Shown: positions 26,161 through 34,714 of the stretch, piece by piece
Numbering within the stretch: position 1 is the first letter of the stretch
How the letters are laid out: each line of letters opens with the position of its first letter
Source: Pseudomonas synxantha BG33R
GTDB taxonomy: Bacteria; Pseudomonadota; Gammaproteobacteria; Pseudomonadales; Pseudomonadaceae
Direction: 5' to 3'
Length of the DNA stretch: 64,000 nt
Assembly (NCBI RefSeq): GCF_000263715.2
Contig: NZ_CM001514.1
Coordinates: forward strand, 4,653,674 to 4,717,673
Made by a program: the position numbers and the translations under genes
The notes under the pieces: generated by a model
What the model saw: only the letters and a program-made list of their open reading frames with translations
Databases searched by the model: none
Told to the model about the DNA's origin: nothing

Positions 26161-26245
26161 CGCGCAAGACTGCGATGTGCAGCCCTGCAAACAAAAACGG
26201 CCGACCCAAAGGTCAGCCGATACGCTGCGCTGCTCATAACACGTG

Positions 26246-26587
26246 CTACATGGGTAACCCACGCACCTCCTGCTTGACGCCCCATCCTTCGATGATGCCG
26301 CCGAGCGGTTCGACCACCGCTTCAAAGTCTTGCTCAAAGTCGCCTATACCATCGTAGGTGGCGAACATGACCTTGCTCAACTCCAGGTACCAGGCGCCAT
26401 CGTCGCGCGCACTGACCTGGGCATTCAGGGACTCTCCACGAAATCGACCCGCAGCCCTGCGCGCCCGTTCCTCATCCGGGAAAATGGCGTAGAACTCGAT
26501 GGGGTGAAAACGCGAAAAATCAAAACCGCCTTCTTTCATGCGGCGCAGAACGTTGGTGCTGATGTCTTCTTGATAGGCTGTGCTCAT
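26246..26587 (-). CDS. RraB family (ribonuclease E inhibitor-like) protein
   Basis: The 113-residue protein has the RraB pattern: 'FHPIEFYAIFPDEERARRAA' around residues 27-46, 'DDGAWYLELSKVM' and 'LGGIIEGWGVKQE' at the end. RraB of enterobacteria binds RNase E and lowers its activity. Whether the Pseudomonas form does the same is not known. A run of acidic residues fits an RNA-degradosome binding surface. The gene stands alone. Confidence 0.8.
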   Translation of the reverse strand: MSTAYQEDISTNVLRRMKEGGFDFSRFHPIEFYAIFPDEERARRAAGRFRGESLNAQVSARDDGAWYLELSKVMFATYDGIGDFEQDFEAVVEPLGGIIEGWGVKQEVRGLPM

Positions 26588-26633
26588 GAAAAGTGCTCCT
26601 CAAATGATGGATAGACTTTCCGTGCTTCCCGAA

Positions 26634-26652
26634 GCTCGCGCCCTGCTGGCGC
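26634..26652. repeat. Perfect hairpin in spacer
   Basis: CTCGCGCC and GGCGCGAG pair fully around a five-base loop upstream of the RraB-like gene. The surrounding 213-base gap (26588-26800) holds no gene that I can support. A role in mRNA stability or as a protein site is possible. Confidence 0.4.
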
Positions 26653-26800
26653 GAGTACTACGGCAGGAACAACACCGCTGGAAAACAAGCATGTAGCTGA
26701 CAAGACCAGACCTTAGCGATTCGTTCGCTGATCTCGATTGCAGAGTAGCGCGAAGCTATCACCTCCACCAGAGGTGCTTGGATGGGTATAACGGAAATAT

Positions 26801-27037
26801 TCAGGCCGCGGGTTCGACCTTGAGATTTTTGATACCGTTTTGATCATGCAGGCTCTTGACCGTGGGATCGGGAACACGATCGGCAAGATCGTTAAGGTCC
26901 AGCTTTTCCAACACCGGCGACACACGCACCCGCACCATCTGTGCGGCTTCTTCCAGCGTCGGCTCATGCTCGCACTCGAATTGCTCGACTACCGGCTCGC
27001 CGCGGTCATTGATGAAAGAAACATTCCACTTCGGCAT
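26801..27037 (-). CDS. Small conserved hypothetical protein
   Basis: The ATG at 27037 follows GAGGAGG by 6 bases and gives 78 residues, beginning 'MPKWNVSFINDRGEPVVEQF' with a beta-strand pattern and continuing with 'EPTLEEAAQMVRVRV', a likely helix-strand unit. There is no signal or membrane segment. The frame start at 27061 would add eight residues before the good ribosome site. I do not recognise a family. Confidence 0.75.
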   Translation of the reverse strand: MPKWNVSFINDRGEPVVEQFECEHEPTLEEAAQMVRVRVSPVLEKLDLNDLADRVPDPTVKSLHDQNGIKNLKVEPAA

Positions 27038-27140
27038 CGGTGCCTCCTCGATAAAACCCATTGGTGGGCTTACATTTATCTGGACCTTGAGGGCTCGCCA
27101 AACGTTCCACTCAAGCCCGGAGGCACCTGATCAACAGCGC

Positions 27141-27746
27141 TTATTTTTCAGCGTGTTCCTTCAAGGCTTTCAAGGTGTTGAACGGCGCGTCCACCACGAA
27201 CTTGTTGGCCAACCACGACGGCACGCTGCCGCCTGGCTCGGTGTGTACCTGGTAGGTCACTTCGGTTTCGTTGGCACCTTTGGGCACCAGTTTCCAGAAG
27301 CCATCGACCTGGGCCACTCGCACGTAGCCTTTTTCTTCAGGCTTGTAAGTCGGCACGCCTTCCAACTTGCGCGTAACGCTGCCGTCAGCGGCTTTGGTGG
27401 TGGTGACGTGGATATACGAATCGCGATCCGTCACAGGGAACGGCGCCTTGAACTGGGTGTAGGTCCATGCCTCGTCGCCTTTCTTGTCGACGAGTTTCTG
27501 GGATTTGCATTCATGGATCCACGCGCAGGCCCCCGCGACGTCTTCCTGCAAAGCCTGGATTTTGGCGACAGGCGCCTTGATTACCGTGACACCGCGATAG
27601 GCTTTGTACTTGGAGCCGGCCATTTCGCTCAGCGAAATCTTGATGCCGTCTTCGTCCTTGGCAACTTGCCAATCCTCAGCCTGGGCAGTGGCCGCGAACA
27701 TCATCGTAAAACCGCACACCACAGCCATTCGTTTCAGCGAACCCAT
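27141..27746 (-). CDS. Periplasmic START-domain (lipid-binding fold) protein
   Basis: The 201-residue protein has a signal peptide to about residue 23 ('MMFAATAQAEDW'), then the START-like fold seen in Pseudomonas lipid-transfer-type proteins: 'DEDGIKISLSEMAGSKYKAY', 'YTQFKAPFPVTDRDSYIHV' and 'EVTYQVHTEPGGSVPSWLAN'. START domains bind hydrophobic ligands. The ligand here is unknown. The ATG at 27746 has AAGGA 9 bases upstream. Confidence 0.85.
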   Translation of the reverse strand: MGSLKRMAVVCGFTMMFAATAQAEDWQVAKDEDGIKISLSEMAGSKYKAYRGVTVIKAPVAKIQALQEDVAGACAWIHECKSQKLVDKKGDEAWTYTQFKAPFPVTDRDSYIHVTTTKAADGSVTRKLEGVPTYKPEEKGYVRVAQVDGFWKLVPKGANETEVTYQVHTEPGGSVPSWLANKFVVDAPFNTLKALKEHAEK

Positions 27747-27787
27747 CGTTGTATTCCTTGTTGTTGAAGTTCCGATAGTAAAGCCCA

Positions 27788-28042
27788 TCAAGCCGCCGTC
27801 ATTTGCTCCCACCAGCCGATCAAACGAATCGCATCGGCCTGGTCGTTGCCGCAGACCTCGATATCCGCCTTGAAATCACTGCACACCGCCGGACGTTCCG
27901 GTTGACCGAACAGCTGGCACAGTTGTTCCACCGACAGGTGCAGGCAACGCACGCCTGCGGGTTTGCCCTGGGGCATTCCCGGCAGCGGTGAACTGATGGA
28001 GGGGGCGATGCAGCATGCGCCACAGCCTTCACGGCATTTCAT
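27788..28042 (-). CDS. YkgJ family cysteine-cluster protein
   Basis: The 84-residue protein opens with Cys3, Cys7, Cys10 and Cys11 in 'MKCREGCGACC' and has further Cys in 'GVRCLHLS' and 'AVCSDFKA', the pattern of the YkgJ / UPF0153 zinc- or iron-binding family. Function is not known. The gene lies 42 bases upstream of the START-domain gene on the same strand and may share its transcript. Confidence 0.88.
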   Translation of the reverse strand: MKCREGCGACCIAPSISSPLPGMPQGKPAGVRCLHLSVEQLCQLFGQPERPAVCSDFKADIEVCGNDQADAIRLIGWWEQMTAA

Positions 28043-28151
28043 GACCAGCAGGTCCTCGACGACTCAATAGGGATGGCCGGGCTAGAGTACGCCCTTAAAC
28101 AGCCGTTTTAAAATGGTCCAACAGGGGTTTTTCGCACAAAACAAAGATGAC

Positions 28152-28176
28152 CGACCAGTCTACGACAGATGGTCGG
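28152..28176 (-). terminator. Hairpin after the 28205 gene, weak terminator
   Basis: CCGACCA and TGGTCGG pair fully around 11-12 bases. Reading on the minus strand it is followed by TCATCTTTGTTTTGT, a broken T-run. It lies about 30 bases after the stop of the basic periplasmic protein gene. Confidence 0.5.
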
Positions 28177-28204
28177 CAACCCGGGTCACCTGTGACTGAA
28201 CAGT

Positions 28205-28696
28205 TTATTGCTTGAATTCGAAATCCAGCGCGGCGCCTTCTACATCGCGACGCTCATCGTTACGCAGTTGCAGCTTCATCTCATTGCTGAGCAAGCGGCC
28301 GTTGATCTGGAACGCGCTGTTATCGGTGGGCTTTTCGCCAAACATCGGCGGCAGCAAGGGCACGCTCTTGGGTTTGGGCATGGTGCCGATCGGTTGCAAG
28401 TGCCTGACCATGTCCGAAGGCAGGGACAGGTCCAACTGTGCCGGTGGCAGTTTGGTCTGGGCCACTTCATGGGCCGACTTGGACTTGCTCGCCACAGGTG
28501 CGCGCTTTTTGGTCTTCACCGCTTTTTTCCCGGTGGCTGGGGCTTTTTTTGCGGGCGTTGGCTGCTTGGCCGACGTTTTTTGCTCGGCACTCGCGGCGGG
28601 TTTAACGTCAGCCACCGGCGTTGCAGCCAGCACCGTGCAGACGTTGCACAGGCTTAACAGGCCAATCACCAAAGTTACACGGAAAATAGACGTCAT
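28205..28696 (-). CDS. Periplasmic protein with a Lys/Ala/Pro-rich segment
   Basis: The ATG at 28696 gives 163 residues with a signal peptide ('MTSIFRVTLVIGLLSLCNV'), a basic low-complexity stretch (about residues 28-75) of Lys, Ala, Pro and Thr, and a folded-looking tail 'LDLSLPSDMVRHLQPIG' to 'RRDVEGAALDFEFKQ'. I recall similar hypothetical proteins from other Pseudomonas but no known function. The basic stretch could bind nucleic acid, lipid A or peptidoglycan; that is speculation. Confidence 0.75.
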   Translation of the reverse strand: MTSIFRVTLVIGLLSLCNVCTVLAATPVADVKPAASAEQKTSAKQPTPAKKAPATGKKAVKTKKRAPVASKSKSAHEVAQTKLPPAQLDLSLPSDMVRHLQPIGTMPKPKSVPLLPPMFGEKPTDNSAFQINGRLLSNEMKLQLRNDERRDVEGAALDFEFKQ

Positions 28697-28789
28697 ATCG
28701 CCAACAGCATTAACGGCAGAAGGCCATATGCTCGCTTGTTGTGCGTGGCATGACAAGGGCGCAGATCAATGTTGTCCCCTCTGCCCCCC

Positions 28790-30229
28790 TCAAAAGCCTG
28801 CTGCAGTTTCCTGGCACAGCTGGCTGGCAAGCATGCCCAGGGTCATCAACGCCCGCTCTGCCTCGCGGTTCCACGGGGTGCCGCAATTGAGACGGATACA
28901 GTGGTTGAACTGTTCGGTATTACTGAAGATCAGCCCTGGTGCAATGCTGATGCCCTGTTGCAAGGCACGCACGTGCAGCTCCTGGGTATTGACCCGCCCC
29001 GGCAAACTGACCCACAGGATAAAGCCGCCGGTCGGACGGGTCATCTGGGTGCCTTCGGGGAAATATTGCTGTACCGCCAGCTGGAAGGCGCTGAGGTTCT
29101 TGCGGTATTCCTGGCGAATGTAACGCAGGTGACGGTCGTAGCCGCCGTTTTCCAGGTACGCCGCCACGCCCATCTGCGTGACGCTGCAGGCAGAGTGAGT
29201 GCTGAACATTTGCAGGCGCTGAATCTCCTGCTGGTACTTGCCGGCGATCATCCAGCCGATGCGCACGCCCGGAGACAAGGTCTTGGAAAAACTCGAACAA
29301 TAGATGACCCGGTCAAGACGGTCATAGGCTTTCAGGGCCTTGGTGCGGCCCAGTTCGAACATCAGCTCGCCATAGATATCGTCCTCGACGATCTGGATAT
29401 CGAAATCCGACGCCAGGCGCAGCAATTGCTTCTGTCGCTCCTCTGGCATGGTGCCGCCCAAGGGGTTGCTCAGGCGCGTGGTCAGCACCAACGCTTTGAT
29501 CGACCATTGGTTGGCCGCCAATTGCAGGGCTTCCAGGCTCATGCCCGTGGCGGGGTCGCTGGGGATCTCAATGACTTTGAGGCCGAGCAAATCGGCCAGT
29601 TGCAGCAAGCCGTAGTAAGTCGGTGATTCGGCGGCGATCAAGTCGCCGGGCCGGGTCAGCACGCGCAAGGACATCTGCAACGCATCGACGCAGCCGTGGG
29701 TGATCACCACTTCGGACGGATCCACGACTACGCCGGCATCGCGCATTCGGATCGCCACCTGGCGACGCAACGGTTCGAAGCCGGGGCTGAACATGTAGCT
29801 GAAGGCCCGTGGGCTCTGGAACCGCGTGACCTTGGCCAACTGCTGGTGCAGCGCCCGTACCGGCAGGTAGTCCACACTCGGCACCGCAGCGCCCAGGGGG
29901 AATACGCCTTCACGACGTGACTCGACCAACACCTGCTGGATGATACTGCTGCGGGTGACCAGCCCCGGGCGCTCGACCCGGGCGATGTCTGGCGTCGGCG
30001 CCGTGAGTGCCGGGGTCTGGTGCACGTAATAACCCGATTGCGGCCGCGCCCGAATCAACCCCTGGTCTTCCAGGTTGGCGTAGGCCTGCAACACCGTGGC
30101 ATGGCTCACATTGAGCTGGGAGCTCATCTTGCGCACAGAGGGCACGCGCTCTCCCGGTTGGTAGACACCGCGCCGGATGTCTTCAGCCAGTTGCTGGGCA
30201 ATACGTTGGTAAAGCAACAGATTGGTCAT
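28790..30229 (-). CDS. MocR-type regulator: GntR DNA-binding domain fused to an aminotransferase fold
   Basis: The 479-residue protein begins with a winged-helix GntR domain ('GERVPSVRKMSSQLNVSHATV', residues 27-47) and continues with a full PLP aminotransferase fold. 'YCSSFSKTLSPGVRIGWM' holds the PLP-binding Lys near residue 315, and 'NPLGGTMP' is also present. MocR regulators use PLP or an aldimine as ligand and often control a neighbouring or divergent operon. No divergent metabolic gene is adjacent, since the next genes run the same way, so the target is unclear. Confidence 0.92.
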   Translation of the reverse strand: MTNLLLYQRIAQQLAEDIRRGVYQPGERVPSVRKMSSQLNVSHATVLQAYANLEDQGLIRARPQSGYYVHQTPALTAPTPDIARVERPGLVTRSSIIQQVLVESRREGVFPLGAAVPSVDYLPVRALHQQLAKVTRFQSPRAFSYMFSPGFEPLRRQVAIRMRDAGVVVDPSEVVITHGCVDALQMSLRVLTRPGDLIAAESPTYYGLLQLADLLGLKVIEIPSDPATGMSLEALQLAANQWSIKALVLTTRLSNPLGGTMPEERQKQLLRLASDFDIQIVEDDIYGELMFELGRTKALKAYDRLDRVIYCSSFSKTLSPGVRIGWMIAGKYQQEIQRLQMFSTHSACSVTQMGVAAYLENGGYDRHLRYIRQEYRKNLSAFQLAVQQYFPEGTQMTRPTGGFILWVSLPGRVNTQELHVRALQQGISIAPGLIFSNTEQFNHCIRLNCGTPWNREAERALMTLGMLASQLCQETAAGF

Positions 30230-30373
30230 GACGCAGCACTCGATTTCACGGCTATTTTATTTTTGTGTGAAACATACCAGCACAGTTTAGAAGTGTACGG
30301 GGACAGTTAACACAATAATCGAGCGCGAACCGTAGTGACAGCAAAAACTGTGAAGGGAGTACGCGTGACAAAA

Positions 30374-30462
30374 TGTGGGAGGGGGCTTGCTCCCGATGAC
30401 GGTGTATCAGTCGAAGATGTTGCAACTGAACTACCGCTATCGGGAGCAAGCCCCCTCCCACA
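30374..30462. repeat. REP pair (inward facing)
   Basis: The sense core TGTGGGAGGGGGCTTGCTCC at 30374 and its inverted copy ending at 30462 flank about 40 bases. The pair is between the MocR start and the OmpA-like gene end. Confidence 0.9.
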
Positions 30463-30479
30463 TGCAATTGCGTCAGACT

Positions 30480-31292
30480 TTAGCGAGCGGCGCCCAGTTG
30501 GCCTTTCTCGTCGGAGAATACGATTTCCACCCGGCGATTCTGTGCGCGGCCTCGTTCGGAGGCGTTGGCTTCTACCGGGTATTGATCGCCATAACCCTGA
30601 ACCTCGATACGCTTGTCGTCGACACCCAGGTCCATCAACAGGTCTGCCACCGATTGGGCGCGGTCACGAGAAAGTTTGAGGTTCTCCTGCTCGCCCCCGG
30701 TGTTGTCGGTATAGCCCTCGATACGCACCCGACGCTTGGGGTTCAGTTGCAGAAACTGCACGATCTTGAGCACGGTGCGGCTGGCCGAGTTTTGCAGTTC
30801 GGCTTCGCCGGTATCGAACAACACATCCCCCAGGGTCATCACCAAGCCTCGGTCGGTCTGGGTGGTGAGGCTGGCGATCTGCGCTTCAACCCACTTGCCC
30901 TGCTGCTGCACACTGGCCAGCTTGTTTTCGCGCAGGGCCAGTTGCAGGCGCTGACGCTCCAACTCGAGCTGGGTACCGCGCTCGGCATTGAGGCCCTGCT
31001 CGGTGTGTTCGCGGGCGATGGCACTGTAGCGCTGGCTCAGGTAGGCGTAATGCACCACGTCGGAGCCGCTGCCCCAGTAGCTGGACAGGCGATCGGCACG
31101 GGCCAGGGACTCGCCGGCGCGGATCACATCCTTGGGCGCAAAGCGCAGCACATTGGAGTCTTCCTTGACCTTCTGGAAGTCGTCGCCCGCCTGTTGCAAT
31201 GCCTGCTCGCTGCTGGGCTGGCTGGCGCATCCGCCCAGTGCCGCGCTACCCAAGAGCAACGCACAGCTCAAACCACGGATCATCGGGCTCAT
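30480..31292 (-). CDS. OmpA-family lipoprotein
   Basis: The 270-residue protein has a lipobox ('LGGCAS', Cys near residue 22), a helical coiled middle part (about 60-150, 'ERQRLQLALRENKLA') and a C-terminal OmpA domain with 'GYTDNTGGEQENLKLSRDRAQSV' split around residues 198-220 and 'NRRVEIVFSDE'. OmpA domains bind peptidoglycan, so it should tether the outer membrane to the cell wall. It starts 1 codon-overlap away from the DUF4398 lipoprotein gene, and both probably form one complex. Confidence 0.9.
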   Translation of the reverse strand: MSPMIRGLSCALLLGSAALGGCASQPSSEQALQQAGDDFQKVKEDSNVLRFAPKDVIRAGESLARADRLSSYWGSGSDVVHYAYLSQRYSAIAREHTEQGLNAERGTQLELERQRLQLALRENKLASVQQQGKWVEAQIASLTTQTDRGLVMTLGDVLFDTGEAELQNSASRTVLKIVQFLQLNPKRRVRIEGYTDNTGGEQENLKLSRDRAQSVADLLMDLGVDDKRIEVQGYGDQYPVEANASERGRAQNRRVEIVFSDEKGQLGAAR

Positions 31293-31651
31293 TGCGCGTC
31301 TCCCAATTGCAGTTGCTTGCGCAGGCGAGTGATACGGGTATTAAGCACGTTCAATTGTTCCTGGCTCTTGGCGGTCAGCACTTTTGCCTCGGCCAGGCGC
31401 GCATCCAGCTCGGCCTGCTCGGCCCGCATACGCGCGCGCTTGTACGATTGGTCGGCCATGTTGGACTTGGCCCTGGCGAACTTTTCTTCGGCCAGTTTCA
31501 GTTCGGGCGATTCATCGGCGTTGACCCCGACCGCGTTGGCTTGCTCCAGGGCTTGCTGGGTCAGGCGCATTTGTTCATTCGGCGCAGGATCGGTTGCACA
31601 TCCCGCCAGAGCGACAACGGCGAGGGCCGCGAAAAGAGGTCGAAAAATCAC
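31289..31651 (-). CDS. DUF4398 lipoprotein
   Basis: The 120-residue lipoprotein ('LAGCATDP', Cys near residue 18) consists of one long helical region with heptad-like spacing, the DUF4398 family, which is usually paired with an OmpA-domain lipoprotein as here. The stop overlaps the OmpA-like gene start by 4 bases. The function is structural and is inferred from the pair. Confidence 0.88.
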   Translation of the reverse strand: MIFRPLFAALAVVALAGCATDPAPNEQMRLTQQALEQANAVGVNADESPELKLAEEKFARAKSNMADQSYKRARMRAEQAELDARLAEAKVLTAKSQEQLNVLNTRITRLRKQLQLGDAQ

Positions 31652-31660
31652 TGTAAATCC

Positions 31661-32476
31661 CTACTTTGTTGGGGTGCCGACGGGTTGTTGCAATTGCGCT
31701 TTCCAGCGCTCCAGATTGCGCTGCAGCGCGGCTTGCGCGACACCGGACGCGGGCAATTCTGTCATCTTTTTGGTCAGCTGTCCGCGCAGCCAAGGATCAT
31801 TGCACGCCGAGTTATGGGAAATCGCCAGGTACAGCCCGGGCTGATCGACAGGCACCTCATGGGCGACCAAGTCGTTACTCATGCCCAAGGTCTGGGCCAT
31901 GGCCATGCCGGAATAGCGTCCCGCCAGCACGTAGTCCACCTCCCCCAGCAACAGTTTCTGGAACGCCGGCGTGAGATTCGGCAGGCGTTGCAGGCTGAGC
32001 TGTTGGCCGGCGAAGGTTTCGAATTCAGTGCTCAGACGGGCGCGCTCCGATACCGCGCCCTTGTAGCCGTGCAGGACAGCCGCCGTGGTGTAGGCCAGCG
32101 GCGAATCCTTGCGCGTCCAGACCAGGTAGTCGGTCTGCATCAACGCCGGATGGATGTAGTCGAAGTTGTCCAGCTCACCGAGATTCAGTGGAGCATCAGC
32201 GAGAATATCCATGCGCCCGCTGCGCGCCTCATCCAAGGCCAGGGAGCGCTTGCCGCCGTAGAGCAGGTCGATTTTCAACCCAAGGTCCTTGCCCACTTGT
32301 TGCAACACGTCGGCGGTAGCGCCGATCAGGTGCGTGGGGTCCTGGGGGTCGCGCCACAGCAAGGGCGGTGCGTCCGGGCTGCCGGTGATCACCAGGCGTT
32401 CGCATTTGCCGGCGGCGAATGACAGGCTCGGCAGCAGCGTGAGGCCCAGCAGTAAAGTCCAGGGGCGCAACTCCAT
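31661..32476 (-). CDS. Periplasmic solute-binding protein (amino-acid type)
   Basis: The ATG at 32476 gives 271 residues with a signal peptide ('LLLGLTLLPSLSFAAGKC') and the SBP_bac_3 fold: 'DPTHLIGATADVLQQVGKDLGL' region near residue 45-65 and 'SGRMDILADAPLNL' near residue 90. It binds a small solute, probably an amino acid or related compound. No permease genes are adjacent. It is followed closely by the DUF4398-OmpA pair on the same strand and may be co-transcribed with it. Confidence 0.85.
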   Translation of the reverse strand: MELRPWTLLLGLTLLPSLSFAAGKCERLVITGSPDAPPLLWRDPQDPTHLIGATADVLQQVGKDLGLKIDLLYGGKRSLALDEARSGRMDILADAPLNLGELDNFDYIHPALMQTDYLVWTRKDSPLAYTTAAVLHGYKGAVSERARLSTEFETFAGQQLSLQRLPNLTPAFQKLLLGEVDYVLAGRYSGMAMAQTLGMSNDLVAHEVPVDQPGLYLAISHNSACNDPWLRGQLTKKMTELPASGVAQAALQRNLERWKAQLQQPVGTPTK

Positions 32477-32497
32477 GGCAAGGTTCTCCTGATAAGT

Positions 32498-32525
32498 AAA
32501 AAAAAACCCGGTCATAAGACCGGGC
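32498..32525 (-). terminator. Rho-independent terminator of the etfBA operon
   Basis: On the minus strand CCCGGTC-TTAT-GACCGGG is followed by nine T. It lies 24 bases after the etfA stop. Confidence 0.93.
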
Positions 32526-32548
32526 TCTTTATAAGTGAAGCAGCTGGA

Positions 32549-33478
32549 TTAGACCAGCTTCGAAAGCTCAGGTACGGCTTCGAACAAGTCTGCCACCAGG
32601 CCATAATCGGCCACCTGGAAGATCGGTGCTTCTTCGTCCTTGTTGATCGCAACGATCACCTTGGAGTCTTTCATACCGGCCAAGTGCTGGATCGCGCCGG
32701 AAATACCGACGGCAATGTACAGCTGTGGCGCAACGATCTTGCCGGTCTGGCCGACCTGCATGTCGTTGGGTACAAAACCTGCGTCCACGGCTGCGCGGGA
32801 AGCGCCGACCGCAGCGCCCAGCTTGTCGGCCAGGGCGTACAGGTGTTTGAAGTTGTCACCGTTCTGCATGCCACGCCCGCCGGAAACGACGATCTTGGCG
32901 GCGGTCAGTTCAGGACGGTCCGACTTGGCCAGCTCTTCGCCAACAAAGCTGGAAGTACCCGCGTCGTGGGCAGCGGAGACGGCTTCAACGGCGGCCGAAC
33001 CCCCTTCGGCGGCAACCGGGTCGAAACCGGTGGCGCGTACGGTGATGACCTTGACCGAGGCGTTGGACTGCACGGTAGCGATGGCGTTACCGGCGTAGAT
33101 CGGGCGCTTGAAGGTGTCGGCGCTTTCTACCGAGATAATCTCGGAGATCTGGTCAACGTCCAGCTGCGCGGCAACGCGTGGCAGGATGTTTTTGCCGTTG
33201 GAGGTAGCGGCAGCCAGGATGTGGCTGTAGCCAGCGCCCAGCTCTGCAACCAGCGGGGCAACGTTTTCTGGCAACTGATGCGCGTAGGCGGCATTGTCAG
33301 CGTTCAGGACTTTGCTCACGCCTGCAATTTTTGCAGCGGCTTCAACCACGGCGCCAGCGCCTTGGCCTGCAACCAGTACGTGGATGTCACCACCGATTTT
33401 AGCGGCGGCAGCCACGGTGTTCAGGGTGGCCGGGGCCAGCACCTTGTTGTCGTGTTCAGCGATTACGAGGATAGCCAT
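32549..33478 (-). CDS. etfA: Electron transfer flavoprotein subunit alpha
   Basis: The 309-residue subunit binds FAD in its C-terminal half ('[21 protein letters not shown]', about residues 197-217; '[23 protein letters not shown]' around 243-265) and passes electrons from acyl-CoA and other dehydrogenases. The start is 2 bases after the etfB stop. With etfB and the divergent ETF-quinone oxidoreductase gene it forms the complete route from beta-oxidation to ubiquinone. Confidence 0.97.
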   Translation of the reverse strand: MAILVIAEHDNKVLAPATLNTVAAAAKIGGDIHVLVAGQGAGAVVEAAAKIAGVSKVLNADNAAYAHQLPENVAPLVAELGAGYSHILAAATSNGKNILPRVAAQLDVDQISEIISVESADTFKRPIYAGNAIATVQSNASVKVITVRATGFDPVAAEGGSAAVEAVSAAHDAGTSSFVGEELAKSDRPELTAAKIVVSGGRGMQNGDNFKHLYALADKLGAAVGASRAAVDAGFVPNDMQVGQTGKIVAPQLYIAVGISGAIQHLAGMKDSKVIVAINKDEEAPIFQVADYGLVADLFEAVPELSKLV

Positions 33479-33480
33479 GA

Positions 33481-34230
33481 TCAGATCACCTTCGCTTCGT
33501 TTTTCAGTTTCTCGACCAGTTCAGCCACCGACTTGACCTTGATGCCTGCGCTGCGTGCAGCCGGCGCTTCAACTTTGATGGTCTTGTTGGTGGAGGCGGT
33601 GGAAACGCCCAAAGCATCCGGAGTCACCGATTCAAGCGGCTTCTTCTTGGCTTTCATGATGTTTGGCAGGGACGCATAGCGCGGCTCGTTCAAACGCAGG
33701 TCGGTGGTGACGATGGCCGGCAGTTTCAGGGAAACCGTCTGGGCGCCGCCGTCGATTTCACGGGTGACCGCAACGCTGTCGCCACTGACTTCGACTTTCG
33801 AAGCAAAGGTACCCTGGCCGTAACCGGTCAGTGCAGCCAGCATCTGGCCAGTCTGGTTGTTGTCGCTGTCGATGGCTTGTTTGCCCAGGATCACCAACTG
33901 AGGCTGTTCCTTGTCGACAACGGCCTTGAGCAGTTTGGCAACCGCCAGGGAAGTCAGTTCTTCAGCGGACTCCACCAGAATGGCGCGGTCGGCGCCCAGG
34001 GCCAGAGCGGTACGCAGCTGCTCTTGGGCAGTGGTCGGACCGATGGACACCACGACGATTTCAGTCGCAACGCCTTTCTCTTTCAGGCGTACGGCTTCTT
34101 CCACAGCGATTTCGCAGAAAGGGTTCATCGACATCTTGACGTTAGCAAGGTCGACGCCGGAATTGTCCGCCTTGACGCGAACTTTCACGTTGTAATCGAC
34201 AACGCGTTTGACAGCTACAAGAACCTTCAT
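33481..34230 (-). CDS. etfB: Electron transfer flavoprotein subunit beta
   Basis: The 249-residue protein starts '[17 protein letters not shown]', has the AMP-binding region '[18 protein letters not shown]' near residue 120-137 and the recognition loop '[19 protein letters not shown]' near residue 180-198. Together with EtfA it forms the soluble electron carrier for several dehydrogenases. It is the first gene of the minus-strand operon and is divergent from etfDH. Confidence 0.97.
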   Translation of the reverse strand: MKVLVAVKRVVDYNVKVRVKADNSGVDLANVKMSMNPFCEIAVEEAVRLKEKGVATEIVVVSIGPTTAQEQLRTALALGADRAILVESAEELTSLAVAKLLKAVVDKEQPQLVILGKQAIDSDNNQTGQMLAALTGYGQGTFASKVEVSGDSVAVTREIDGGAQTVSLKLPAIVTTDLRLNEPRYASLPNIMKAKKKPLESVTPDALGVSTASTNKTIKVEAPAARSAGIKVKSVAELVEKLKNEAKVI

Positions 34231-34565
34231 GGATTCCTCGTTACTCTCCGGTGAAAAGAAAGTCGCCTAGGCGAACCTGGCGGTTGATGCTCATCGGCAC
34301 ACAAGGGCACCTCCAAAGACCTCGGCAGTGGCCTTGCACACGGGAAAATGATGACCGTTCGTCAGCGGTGACTGAGAGGTCATTCTTTATCGCGGCGTGT
34401 AAACTGCACACCAGCTTACCTTTGGACGTGCTCTTGAAACCTGCAGTCTGCCTACGGGAAGCGCGAAACCGACCGTATCTTGACCGGAACGCCTATTCTG
34501 GTCAATACGGCAAAATGGTCAGTCATAAGCCCCGTTGCTTTGATTTACCTAGGCTGCGGGCAATT

Positions 34566-34579
34566 CAAACAAACGTTTG
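34566..34579. promoter_or_regulatory. PsrA-type operator
   Basis: CAAAC-AAAC-GTTTG fits the published PsrA consensus (G/C)AAAC-N2-4-GTTT(G/C). The site is just upstream of the -35 of the etfDH promoter. PsrA is the fatty-acid-responsive TetR regulator of beta-oxidation in Pseudomonas, which fits the role of the ETF genes. Confidence 0.65.
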
Positions 34580-34581
34580 TA

Positions 34582-34610
34582 TTGGACGCTGCCAGTGGTC
34601 TATATATAAT
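34582..34610 (+). promoter_or_regulatory. Sigma-70 promoter of the ETF-quinone oxidoreductase gene
   Basis: TTGGAC and TATAAT are exactly 17 bases apart, giving a start near 34617 and a leader of about 98 bases. The remainder of 34231-34714 holds the minus-strand promoter of etfBA and no gene that I can support. An inverted repeat TTGACC...GGTCAA (34480s to 34505) may be part of that promoter. Confidence 0.75.
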
Positions 34611-34714
34611 GCGCCACCTAGAGAGACAGGTGGGTCCTGCCGTTGTGCATGACGCTACCGAACCTCCACCCATTAGAAAAAAAAGCCTGTTGAGCCTTGA
34701 GTAGGAGATAGCCT

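Noticed and set aside
26604..26696. 30-codon plus-strand frame (start MMDRLSVLP) upstream of the RraB-like gene
   Set aside because: It has no ribosome site, and much of its sequence is the hairpin at 26634-26652. I cannot support it as a gene.
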